Shown here one piece after another: positions 35,051 through 43,475 of a DNA stretch of 64,000 nucleotides (its first letter is position 1; each line of letters starts with the position of its first letter). Location: assembly GCA_050953505.1 (NCBI GenBank), contig JBMNMU010000001.1, positions 62,001 through 126,000 of the forward strand, given 5' to 3'. A program made the translations under genes and the position numbers. This DNA comes from JBMNMU01 sp050953505 (GTDB taxonomy: Bacteria; Bacillota; Clostridia; Peptostreptococcales; Anaerovoracaceae). The notes below the pieces were generated by a model. It was given only the letters and a program-made list of their open reading frames with translations, ran no database searches and was not told the DNA's origin.

Positions 35051-35079
35051 GGCGGACAGTTTCGGCTGTCCGCCTTTTG
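35051..35079. terminator. Hairpin behind the recombinase remnant
   Basis: GGCGGACAG and CTGTCCGCC, loop TTTCGG, then TTTTG on the plus strand. Confidence 0.75.
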
Positions 35080-35086
35080 CTATGCC

Positions 35087-36250
35087 TTAAATTGCGGCCT
35101 GCAGCTCATCATCAAACATCATTTCATCATCCATTCCGTAGAATTCTTCCATGGATGGAATATCAAATTCCTCTTTGACATCGTTCAGCATCCCAATGTC
35201 ACGGTAGTGAATCCAAATATCCTGCGGAGCGGTACGGGAGTATTTCTTGGCCTTTTCACCTACCACCACTTTTGCAATAAACATCCGAAGCAGCTCCGGT
35301 GTCAGTTCGGTAAGGTCGGTATACTTTTTCGCCTTTTCAATAAACCTGTCCACGTTGGTAAGGGAGCTCTTCAGCTTATCCATTCTCACTTCAGCCTTGG
35401 GAATGCGTTCCCGCAAGATTTTTTGTTCTGCGGTGTACTCACCGGACAGCGTTCGGTAATGCTCATCAGGTATACGCCCCAGCACATTGTCATCATAGAG
35501 CCTTTTAAATAGTGCGGTAAGCTCTAAATCCCTTTTTCGCATATCCTCCAGCTCTTTTTGCAGCACGGTAATTTCTTTCCTCGTATCAGCCGTGTTTTTA
35601 CGGTTGATGTACTCTGCAAACAATGCTTCATCCTGCCTTGCAAAATGGGTGACGCGCTTTAGGTCGTCCAAAATCACCGCCGCGAGCTGGCTTTCCCGGA
35701 TGTAATGGACGGAGCAGGTTTCCTTGCCATACTGCTTGTAGGTGGAGCAAGCGAAGTTGTTTTTGCTCTCGTCCATGGTGTGGGCACGGTACAGAATTAA
35801 AGGCTTTCCACAATCGGCGCAGAAGACCAGTCCCGAATAAGGGTTGGGGTTCTCCATGTTTTTTCTCGGACGCTTTTTGTGCATTCGCACTTCATGAGAA
35901 ATGTCCCAAATATCCTGAGTAATAATTGCTTCATGCGTGTTTTCAAACCTCTTCACCTCGCAAAGCGCAGACAGCTTTTCATAGATACCGCTTAGCTGCG
36001 CCTTGGTTTCTGCAAGGTAAACAGCATCCACTTTTCCCATATTGGCCAGAGTGGTAAGCTGATTAAGGTTTCTGCCGATGGCTTTTAGCTCTCCGATGAG
36101 CTCCTGCACTCCATCTACTACAACAATCTCTTTATCGGTTATGGCTCGTTCTAAAAATTCCGTCATGGTAACCTTGCCACGCTTGGATTTTTGTTTCAGT
36201 GTTTGATAGGTGCTTTCGCTGATGCGAAAGGCAAAGGGTTTCTTTTTCAT
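35087..36250 (-). CDS. In-frame fusion: MobC relaxosome protein + C-terminal half of a large serine recombinase
   Basis: 387 residues. Residues 1-98 are a MobC/BfmC-like relaxosome accessory protein (FRISESTYQTLKQKSKRGKV, GRNLNQLTTLANMG). From about residue 100 the sequence abruptly becomes the C-terminal part of a TnpX/TndX-type recombinase: RFENTHEAIITQDIWD, zinc beta-ribbon FCADCGKPL...CSTYKQYGKETC, a coiled coil, and a DUF4368-like tail. The resolvase catalytic Ser domain is absent. Known: the two families are separate genes in intact elements. Inferred: deletion joining mobC to the recombinase, at about 35956. DNA binding may persist; recombination should not. Confidence 0.88.
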   Translation of the reverse strand: MKKKPFAFRISESTYQTLKQKSKRGKVTMTEFLERAITDKEIVVVDGVQELIGELKAIGRNLNQLTTLANMGKVDAVYLAETKAQLSGIYEKLSALCEVKRFENTHEAIITQDIWDISHEVRMHKKRPRKNMENPNPYSGLVFCADCGKPLILYRAHTMDESKNNFACSTYKQYGKETCSVHYIRESQLAAVILDDLKRVTHFARQDEALFAEYINRKNTADTRKEITVLQKELEDMRKRDLELTALFKRLYDDNVLGRIPDEHYRTLSGEYTAEQKILRERIPKAEVRMDKLKSSLTNVDRFIEKAKKYTDLTELTPELLRMFIAKVVVGEKAKKYSRTAPQDIWIHYRDIGMLNDVKEEFDIPSMEEFYGMDDEMMFDDELQAAI

Positions 36251-36482
36251 TGGCGGTTCTCCTTTCGATTTTCATTGCGACAACGGCGCTCCATAAAGTG
36301 GGGTCCGGGGCTTCTGCCCCGAGCGAGCTGTGGCGGGCGTATAGCCCGACGCTCTGCTCGCCTCACCCAAGGGGTGAGAAATAGCAGCCGAAGCGCTCAC
36401 ATTTCATCGGAAACAAGGACGAATCCGAAGTTGTCCGCAACAGCGGCTCAATTTACGGGTTTATTCGGGTTAGGTGAGGGGG
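36251..36482. other. Hairpin-rich spacer, candidate oriT
   Basis: Dyads seen: GGGGCTTCTGCCCC, CGGGCGTATAGCCCG and CTCACCCAAGGGGTGAG. It lies just upstream of the mobC start, where related elements carry the origin of transfer. No nick site can be recognised by eye. Confidence 0.4.
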
Positions 36483-36995
36483 TTATCCCACTCCACCCTC
36501 AATCTCGCCATACAGGGGCGAACAGGGGGCAACGGCGGCGAGATTGCAGCCCTGTGACGGTGCTGACGGCAAAGACGGCAAGTTTTGGGGGCTTAATTGT
36601 GCCGTCATATCGTCATTACCGTCATAACGGAGAGTAAATTCTCGCCGCTCAAAAGTCCTGTTCTCCGAATAATGAATACCGTTTTTTTGAAGATGCTCCA
36701 TGTGCTTGATGATTTTCTTTTTCAGAATTGCAGGGCTGCAATCGAGATTGAGTTTTTCTATCAGCTCGGTTGCCGTCCCCGTGAAGCTGTCCGCCGATTT
36801 TATAAAATTACAGAGAAGAAAAATTTCATCCGGTATGATTAGCTGCCCCATTTCAATCGGTTCCAGCAGCTCCCATAAAAATTTGTTCCTGTTGAACTCC
36901 AAGAACAATTCCCGCCCCTCGATATCCCTGCCGGTGCAGATGAGCTTTGCGGTATTTCCAGTTCGCTTATCTTTTATCCAGAAACAGAAATACAC
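36483..36995 (-). pseudogene. Truncated replication ATPase (RepA/primase-like), C-terminal part
   Basis: 170 residues. FTGTATELIEKLNLDCSPAI then KHMEHLQKNGIHYSENRTF and RREFTLRYDGNDDM resemble the C-terminal domain of element-borne AAA/RepA-type replication proteins. The Walker A/B ATPase core that should precede is missing; the ORF starts at MYFCFWIKDKRTGN with no clear RBS. Upstream sequence switches to a plus-strand gene. Inferred to be a deletion relic rather than a functional gene. Confidence 0.65.
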
Positions 36996-37052
36996 AGCGA
37001 ATCGCAGAAATGCCGTTTTGCGGAAAATCGATTATTTGCGAGAGGAGTGCCT

Positions 37053-38141
37053 ATGGAACAGTACCCGCTGATCAAAGTTTTTGAGGGAAATGATAAGCTG
37101 ATTTACTCCATGGCTTATGCCTATCCGAACAAAGTGACGCAGTATGCGCAAAAGTTTATTGGCAATGGACTGATTGAATTTGTGGAAATGGATTTCGAGG
37201 AATACACAACATTGCTCACCGAAATGAAAGCCATTCCACTCATTATGGAAAACTATCAGACAATCAGAAGCAAAATATTTGATGTTGCCGAAACCATTGC
37301 GGACAAGCACCGCTATGCCTATTTCTTCTTGGTGGGCTTGCTGAACAACATTTTGAAAGAATCCATCTATGCCAAAGACGAATTTGAGGCTGCCTTGCTT
37401 AGACCTCTTACAACCTGTATAGAGGAATTGGAACACATTTTAGAGCTGCAGGAGGTATGCACGAAAGCGGTCACCACCTGTTTAGATAGAGAAAGCCGCT
37501 CGGACAAGGAAATGTCCCAGCGGCTTTGTGAGTTTGTATCGGAGTACCCCGGCTTTGCCGAGGCTACTGTGAAAATAAAATACGAGCTGCTGCCAAGGAA
37601 AAATGGCAAGGTGGATACGGATACGCTTAAGGATATCCATGACTGGAATCTACGGGAAACAGGTGAGCTTTTGGAAATCATGCACCAAGATGGCGAGGGC
37701 GTCAGTCTGATGCCATACTATTTATTTGAGTATTTGGATGAGCTGCTTTATTTTGAGTTTACCGAAATGCTGAAAAATGCACGGTTCGTTAAGCGTTGCA
37801 AACTGTGTAGTCGCTATTTTGTGTTGACCGATAAACGTAAGCGGGATTTTTGCGACCGGCCTTATAACGGCAATCGCACCTGCAAACAGGTTGGAGCAAA
37901 GCTGTTTTATGATCAGGGCATGCAGGGAAACGATTATTTGCTCGCTTTCCTGACCGAGTACAACAAGGTGTACTCTCGCCGTTACCGTGCGGACGGTAAA
38001 TTGCCAGAAGAGTTTAGCGGCAAGGACATGTCCTTGGAGAAATTCTCCAAGTGGGCAAAGATGGCACGTCAGGCTCGAAGTGATTACCTTGATGGGAAAA
38101 TTACGGGAGAAGAAATGCTGGAGAAAATTAAAATGGAATAA
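37053..38141 (+). CDS. DUF6076-like element protein with zinc-knuckle motif
   Basis: 362 residues from the ATG at 37053 (AGAGGAG upstream). Mostly helical. Near residues 250-285 a Cys set, RCKLCSRYFV and DFCDRPYNGNRTC, resembles a CGNR-type zinc finger. This family is frequent on clostridial conjugative elements; its function is unknown to me. Ends with a Lys/Glu-rich helix (GEEMLEKIKME). It starts about 50 bases from the broken replication gene, on the other strand. Confidence 0.7.
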   Translation: MEQYPLIKVFEGNDKLIYSMAYAYPNKVTQYAQKFIGNGLIEFVEMDFEEYTTLLTEMKAIPLIMENYQTIRSKIFDVAETIADKHRYAYFFLVGLLNNILKESIYAKDEFEAALLRPLTTCIEELEHILELQEVCTKAVTTCLDRESRSDKEMSQRLCEFVSEYPGFAEATVKIKYELLPRKNGKVDTDTLKDIHDWNLRETGELLEIMHQDGEGVSLMPYYLFEYLDELLYFEFTEMLKNARFVKRCKLCSRYFVLTDKRKRDFCDRPYNGNRTCKQVGAKLFYDQGMQGNDYLLAFLTEYNKVYSRRYRADGKLPEEFSGKDMSLEKFSKWAKMARQARSDYLDGKITGEEMLEKIKME

Positions 38142-38300
38142 TAATTTATTAAAATTTGCAAGGCAATTATTGGGGAGCCATATTCGCTAAACAACTAAAT
38201 ACTACATAAAACTACAATAGAGATTGCTTTTATGCCTTGTCTGGAGTATCATTATCACATGATTAGTCATATGCCTTTGAAAGAAAGCGAGGTGCTTGCC

Positions 38301-38510
38301 GTGCCAGAAAACAACACTCAATACAGATGGATATCCCTGCAAGAGGTCTGCGATTATCTTGGCGTGAAGCGCCACACGGTCATGCGTTGGATTGATCAGC
38401 GTGGTATGCCCGCCTTTAAGGTGGGAAAGCTCTGGCGTTTCAAAACCGTTGATATAGACGAATGGATTAAAAAAGGCGGAGCCTCCGATGAGCGGGAGGT
38501 TATAAAATGA
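38301..38510 (+). CDS. Excisionase-type helix-turn-helix protein
   Basis: 69 residues from a GTG at 38301, which has GCGAGG 7 bases upstream; longer in-frame ATG starts exist at 38232, 38259 and 38271. WISLQEVCDYLGVKRHTVMR, then MPAFKVGKLWRFK: an HTH_17/excisionase-like winged helix. Such proteins bind element ends or repress promoters. Overlaps the LuxR gene by ATGA, so it is co-translated with it, suggesting regulation rather than excision (inference). Confidence 0.82.
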   Translation: MPENNTQYRWISLQEVCDYLGVKRHTVMRWIDQRGMPAFKVGKLWRFKTVDIDEWIKKGGASDEREVIK

Positions 38511-39919
38511 ACAGATTTAAGGCTTTAAATGCCCGCAGGCTTTCTGTTGCCGGATTCTCATTTCTCTTTGCCTATATTCTGTCCTTTCAGTTTGAGGGGC
38601 AGGTGCTGTACAGCCTGCTGGATCTGATTGGAACAGACGCCTACCGTTACATACTGGCTGCAATTATCGCGCATTTTGCGGGACTTTTTACTTGCGGCCT
38701 GTTTGTCAAGTCACAGGCGGCCGCCAAAAGCATAATGTTCGGCGGCATGGGCTTATGCTTAGCGGCCACTGTCCCCTTCTTTTTTCCTCTCCCCGCTCTA
38801 TGGATGGGCGGCTTGATTGTCAGCGGATACTTTAGCGGCTGTGCGGTGGCGGCATGGGGTTTTTTTCTCAGGGCCTTTACACCCAAAAACGAGCGCATTA
38901 AATCCTGCGCCGATGCTCTGATTTATTCCAATTTGCTGATGATTGCAGTCAACGTAATTGCCATGAACCGGTCAACCTTTATCGGGCTTGGCCTCTCTAT
39001 GCTTTGTCTTGTAATCGGCATGGTCTTCATTTGGATGCTGCCGTTGGAGCAGGAGAATGAGCAGAACAAAACATTTATAAATAAGACGCATCGCGGCATT
39101 AAAACCCCGCTAATATTGCTGTGTCTTTTTGTCTTTATCATAACAATTAATTCAGGACTGATGTATCAGGTCATCAACCCCGCTTTTGAGCATCTGACAG
39201 GGCTGGTGAGTTGGTATTGGGCAGTGCCTTATATCGTGGCGCTTGCTATTATGCGCAACCTGCCTATGAAAGCGAAGCGTCCCAGAATTTTGTATATCGG
39301 AATGGCAATGATTATGGGAGCGTTCATCAGTTTTATGCTGCTGGGACGAAGCGCTTCCGACTATCTGATTGTGGATACGCTGATGCTCGGCGCCTGCGGT
39401 ATTTTCGACCTGTTTTGGTGGAGCATCCTCGGAGAAATGCTGGATTATAGCGATAATCCGGCACATACCTTTGGCATCGGGCTTTCCGCCAATGTATTCG
39501 GCGTGCTTTGCGGAGGCGTTTTGGGAATGACCGTAACATCCATTGGGCTTCCCGGTGCGGAGGTTGCGGTGATTGCCCTTACTTTGGTTTGCGTTACACT
39601 GGTTATGCTGCCGCCCCTCAACCATCAGCTTGTTCTATTGCTGAAAAGCCATGCTTACCTTGCCGCCTATGACAATATGAGCCAGTCACAGCAAACGGAT
39701 ATTGTACGGCAGGTCAAAACCCTTGATCCGCTGACTGTCCGGGAGCAAGAGGTATTGCAGCTTATCCTTTCCGGCAAATCCAACCGTGAGATTGCCGGGG
39801 CTTTGTTCATCAGTGAGAATACCGTTAAAACACATGCAAGAAGTATTTTTTCAAAATACGATGTTTCAAGCCGTGCGGAGCTCATCAGCACCCTGCTGAA
39901 AAACCAAACGGTTGGATGA
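38507..39919 (+). CDS. Membrane-bound LuxR-family regulator (12 TM + HTH)
   Basis: 470 residues. About 12 hydrophobic segments (1-400, MFS-like) and a C-terminal LuxR helix-turn-helix: LTVREQEVLQLILSGKSNRE, ENTVKTHARSIF. Known: this architecture is common in Clostridia and Actinobacteria and is thought to sense signals through the membrane domain. It starts inside the end of the excisionase-type gene. Position right upstream of the cargo cluster makes it the likely cargo regulator (inference). Confidence 0.88.
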   Translation: MNRFKALNARRLSVAGFSFLFAYILSFQFEGQVLYSLLDLIGTDAYRYILAAIIAHFAGLFTCGLFVKSQAAAKSIMFGGMGLCLAATVPFFFPLPALWMGGLIVSGYFSGCAVAAWGFFLRAFTPKNERIKSCADALIYSNLLMIAVNVIAMNRSTFIGLGLSMLCLVIGMVFIWMLPLEQENEQNKTFINKTHRGIKTPLILLCLFVFIITINSGLMYQVINPAFEHLTGLVSWYWAVPYIVALAIMRNLPMKAKRPRILYIGMAMIMGAFISFMLLGRSASDYLIVDTLMLGACGIFDLFWWSILGEMLDYSDNPAHTFGIGLSANVFGVLCGGVLGMTVTSIGLPGAEVAVIALTLVCVTLVMLPPLNHQLVLLLKSHAYLAAYDNMSQSQQTDIVRQVKTLDPLTVREQEVLQLILSGKSNREIAGALFISENTVKTHARSIFSKYDVSSRAELISTLLKNQTVG

Positions 39920-39952
39920 ACCATAAAACCGCATAAATACTGGGTTTAACCG

Positions 39953-39984
39953 GCCTCTCACCCAAAAGGGTGAGGGGCTTTTTT
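39953..39984 (+). terminator. Terminator after the LuxR gene
   Basis: GCCTCTCACCC and GGGTGAGGGGC, loop AAAA, then TTTTTT. Separates regulator and cargo into two units. Confidence 0.88.
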
Positions 39985-40061
39985 CTGTAAATTCATCCTT
40001 TTGAACGATGCTTTTTGAGACATTCTTCCCTAAAATGAATACTGGAGGAGGGTTGGTGCAA

Positions 40062-40571
40062 ATGAAATTAATCCGCAAACGACGCAATGGATATGCCTTA
40101 ATGTTCGCAGCCAGTATTTGTTTGGCGGTGTGGCTCGGTGCAACATTTATGTTAGAAGTGGTTTTCGCCCTTGGAGCGATCAGCCTTATCTCTCTCCTGT
40201 TATTGGTGAGGCAGAGTCGTCTGCTCAATGACGCAACACTTATTTGGGATAATCGCATCCTTGCGGTGCCATCTGCTCTCATCTCCATCCCTGACCGCCA
40301 AATGAAAAAAGACACCGAGGAAACTGTAGTATCTACCTTTGGTATCCTCATCGGCAGCGAAATCTATCGATGGGGCCTCGATGGGGTACATGGCGTGCGG
40401 CTGCACACCGCTCATGTTGATCAGGAACGGATGTACCTGACATTTGGCGACGCGGCCCAGACCATGCGGGTAGAGTTGCTGCACGGAATGACTCAAAAGC
40501 AGGCGCTGCTGGATGCCGCTCAAAAGCTGCTTCATGAAACTGGCGTAACGGCAGACATCACCGGATGGTAA
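40062..40571 (+). CDS. Membrane protein with PH-like domain
   Basis: 169 residues; GGAGGAGG lies about 12 bases upstream of the ATG at 40062 (a GTG at 40056 is an alternative). Two adjacent TM helices (about 10-45), then a cytoplasmic beta-rich domain: VVSTFGILIGSEIYRWGLDG, VHGVRLHTAHVD, TMRVELLHGM. The pattern resembles bacterial PH-like domains. A broken paralogue is at 45736-46019. First gene of the cargo cluster. Function unknown. Confidence 0.72.
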   Translation: MKLIRKRRNGYALMFAASICLAVWLGATFMLEVVFALGAISLISLLLLVRQSRLLNDATLIWDNRILAVPSALISIPDRQMKKDTEETVVSTFGILIGSEIYRWGLDGVHGVRLHTAHVDQERMYLTFGDAAQTMRVELLHGMTQKQALLDAAQKLLHETGVTADITGW

Positions 40572-40613
40572 CGCAGCAAAAGCGAGTGATTAATGAAAGA
40601 AGGAGTGAGTATT

Positions 40614-41564
40614 ATGGGTAAATTCTGCACAAGCTGCGGCACGGCTCTGAATGAGGGTGCGAAATTCTGTGCAAAGTGCGGAGCCAATGCTTTTCAAAGC
40701 AATGAATCTGCACAAATAAGTACGGCGACACCAACGCAGTCCGCAAAATCCGAGCAAGAAATTCCGAAAACAATGAACAGTACAAAGAAGAAGCCGCCGA
40801 CAAACCGGGCTTCGGAGGATGCTCCACAGCATAGTCCGATGGGTGCGGGAAAATTCATCATCACATATATCCGCCAGTCGTTGACGGTGCTGAAAAATCC
40901 CAAACAGATGCTCCCTACCGCACTGTTGGGGCTTGTCTGGCTGGTGCTTGCGCTGCTGAGTTCTTTCGGAATCAATCCGCTTCCGGTACGCATTCTCAGC
41001 TTCCTTACCTTCGCACAAGGAGGAATGTTTGGTGGCGTATTCGGTGCTGTTGGCGGAATTTTAGGCAAGGTGGCGGTCGCCGCTTTTCTAAACGCTGCCA
41101 TTGTGCCGCTGTTCCAGAAAAAAGCGCCGTTTTCGGAGATCGGCGGCGGTATCAAGGGCTTTTTCGGCGGGCTTGCAGTTAAAAGCATAACCGCTGTTGC
41201 CCCGCTTTTGGGTGGGGTAGGCGCTTCTTTGCTGCTGTATGCCTTTATGAACAGCAATCAATCACTGCAAAACAGCATGGTGGGCATTATCGCCTTTGTA
41301 ATGCTGCTGCAAAACCTTGGCAGGCAGGGCGGCTTTTTATGGGGGCTTGCTTTTTCGGCTGCAAACAGCCTTTCCAAGGGCAGAACGCCGTCCTACATAG
41401 AGGTCACGCGCTGCATAAGCGGCATGACGCTGGGCTTTGCCCTCGGCGTGGCGCTGTCGGCGGTCAGATTGCGGTGGTGCGGGTGGCTCGGTGTGCTGCT
41501 GTTGATTGCCGCTTTGATATTCGTCATTGTCTCAAAAGGCAAAAAGGAGGTGGCTGCGGCATGA
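40614..41564 (+). CDS. Zinc-ribbon polytopic membrane protein
   Basis: 316 residues from the ATG at 40614 (AGGAG upstream). N-terminal zinc ribbon: FCTSCGTALNEGAKFCAKCG, four Cys. A flexible Ser/Thr/Lys linker follows (about 28-80), then about six TM segments from residue 90, with Gly-rich turns (GGMFGGVFGAVGGILG). The stop overlaps the next start (ATGA). No known enzymatic motif. Same ribbon type as in the proteins at 48819, 51065 and 52408, suggesting a common partner. Confidence 0.78.
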   Translation: MGKFCTSCGTALNEGAKFCAKCGANAFQSNESAQISTATPTQSAKSEQEIPKTMNSTKKKPPTNRASEDAPQHSPMGAGKFIITYIRQSLTVLKNPKQMLPTALLGLVWLVLALLSSFGINPLPVRILSFLTFAQGGMFGGVFGAVGGILGKVAVAAFLNAAIVPLFQKKAPFSEIGGGIKGFFGGLAVKSITAVAPLLGGVGASLLLYAFMNSNQSLQNSMVGIIAFVMLLQNLGRQGGFLWGLAFSAANSLSKGRTPSYIEVTRCISGMTLGFALGVALSAVRLRWCGWLGVLLLIAALIFVIVSKGKKEVAAA

Positions 41565-43462
41565 AAAAGATAGGGAAAAAACTCTCTGCAATTTTATTCG
41601 TGGCGCTTTGTTGTGTGCTGCTTTTCCCCATAACAGCCATGGCAGAAGAAATAATCGAAGAGCCTATCGCATTGCCGGAAACTATGACAATAACAAAACA
41701 ATTGTTCGGTGATTCCGGTGAATTGGAAGCGGAAAAGATCACCATAGAATCTCACGAAGACGGGCGGTTTTATTTTGAATATCCTGCCAAGACTGTATCT
41801 AATATGCGTGGTTGGGGCGACGATCATTCCATAACGGCATTCCGAGTTGAAGGAACCGCTTATTACAAAATGGATAAGGAAATGGAACGCAAATTTGGCG
41901 CAACTGACAGCAGGTGGATTGTGGGAGAGTTTTCGGTACCGGATGAGATTGTATATACCATCCTGAAACCATCAGTCTCGGAAAGCTATACCGATGTCAG
42001 CAGGTTCAGTATTACTCCTTACGGGGGTTCTTTTGAGACAATAAGCTATGACGATGATAACTTGGAGCACCATATTATTTTCAAGCTACAATTTCATTGT
42101 ACCCGAACCGATACAATTCACGATGTGGAGGGGGGAAGCACAACAAATGAACATTCATACGACGACCAATGGACTTTTGATATGGAAACAGTTGAATTTT
42201 CCGACCCATATCCACTAGAGGATATAGTTTCGGAAGGAAGTACAACTGAAAATAAGAAAAAGGTAGAACTAAAAGGGGAAATTCGTGATGATGGAGATGG
42301 AAAGTACCTTAGGATTTCCTGGGATACGGGAAATTCAAGGAATAATAACCATGCCGGACCGTTGGCCACCATTACCATCAGCACTCTTGCGATTTTGCTG
42401 TCCATCCTGTTTGGGAATACGGGCGGGTTTATCCCGACTGTGCCTGTGGGAACAGGCGGCGCACCCACACCCGCGCCTGCGGACAGCGGTCTGAGCCGAT
42501 GGCTGCGCTTTGACGGCGACGGCGACATCGAGGCGACTGATCCGGTAAACGGGCAAAGACGTACCTTTGTCAAAAACGGCGACGGCACCTATACCGACCC
42601 TGTCAGCGGCACGACCTATACCCCCGAGGAGCTTTCCGAACAGCTTGAGCACCGCGCGGACAATGCAGGCACCATCCGGCAGGACGAAGCGCAGTTCAGG
42701 CAAAATGTCAGCGAGGATTCTCAGCGCAACCAAGAGCGCAGTGAGGAGAGCAGTCAGCTTGAGAAGGACTTGCAGCGTGAGCGTGAGGAGCGAAGCCGCA
42801 AGGAAAAGGTTGAGCGCGTTGCCACCGACCTTGGCATGAGCGGCGCCAGCGAAAAGCAGGTTATAGATGAGCTTAAACGACGCATGGAAAGAGATGAGGA
42901 GTACCGTCAGAAGATGAACGATTACGCCCAGCGGCGAGACACAGCTGTCGATATTCTCGAAGCTACCGTGGAGATTGCCGATTACACCATGGCGGCAGGC
43001 GAAGCGGTAGTTCCAGGCGGAAAGACTGTGTCCGCCACCTATAAGGGAATCAAAAACACCGTTTCAACCATGGCGGAAAAGGGTGCAAGCTGGGGCTCCT
43101 TTACAGAGGGTGTCATTAAGGGTGGCACCGAAGCCGCAACCACCGTTATGGATGCGGGTATCGGCAAGGCGGCTACAGCCTTTGGCGGTACGGTTGCGGG
43201 CGAGGTTGCAGAGGCTGTCAATGACGGCGGGGATTTGACCGACGCATTGGTAAAGGGCACAGTGAAGGGGACCTTTAACGCAGCCAGCGGCGCAGTCGGT
43301 GATGCCTACGGTGATGCCGTCGGCGGTACCTACGGCGAGATGCTTGGCAAAGACAGTACGATAAAGAAGGTGGCAGAAACCGCCGGGAAGCTTGGCGAAG
43401 TCGGCTTTGAAAAAAACGTCACAGGAACCGTTGGGGATAACCTGAACGGAGAGAACAAATGA
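41561..43462 (+). CDS. Large secreted/membrane protein with coiled coil and Gly-rich tail
   Basis: 633 residues. A signal peptide ends about AMAEE at residue 30. Residues about 35-255 are an extracellular beta-rich region (Thr/Ser/Asp-rich). A TM segment follows (about 268-290, LATITISTLAILLSILFG). Then a short repeat-like GDGTYTDPVSGTTYTPEEL, a highly charged coiled coil (about 360-470), and a Gly/Ala-rich C-terminus (about 480-633, TEAATTVMDAGIGKAATAFG) with small-residue patterns like membrane-inserting or glycine-zipper sequences. I do not recognise the whole. The start overlaps the preceding stop. Confidence 0.7.
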   Translation: MKKIGKKLSAILFVALCCVLLFPITAMAEEIIEEPIALPETMTITKQLFGDSGELEAEKITIESHEDGRFYFEYPAKTVSNMRGWGDDHSITAFRVEGTAYYKMDKEMERKFGATDSRWIVGEFSVPDEIVYTILKPSVSESYTDVSRFSITPYGGSFETISYDDDNLEHHIIFKLQFHCTRTDTIHDVEGGSTTNEHSYDDQWTFDMETVEFSDPYPLEDIVSEGSTTENKKKVELKGEIRDDGDGKYLRISWDTGNSRNNNHAGPLATITISTLAILLSILFGNTGGFIPTVPVGTGGAPTPAPADSGLSRWLRFDGDGDIEATDPVNGQRRTFVKNGDGTYTDPVSGTTYTPEELSEQLEHRADNAGTIRQDEAQFRQNVSEDSQRNQERSEESSQLEKDLQREREERSRKEKVERVATDLGMSGASEKQVIDELKRRMERDEEYRQKMNDYAQRRDTAVDILEATVEIADYTMAAGEAVVPGGKTVSATYKGIKNTVSTMAEKGASWGSFTEGVIKGGTEAATTVMDAGIGKAATAFGGTVAGEVAEAVNDGGDLTDALVKGTVKGTFNAASGAVGDAYGDAVGGTYGEMLGKDSTIKKVAETAGKLGEVGFEKNVTGTVGDNLNGENK

Positions 43463-43475
43463 TGGAGGCGAGAAC

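Noticed and set aside
42118..42588. Minus-strand ORF in the cargo cluster
   Set aside because: Reverse-frame shadow of the coiled-coil protein gene.
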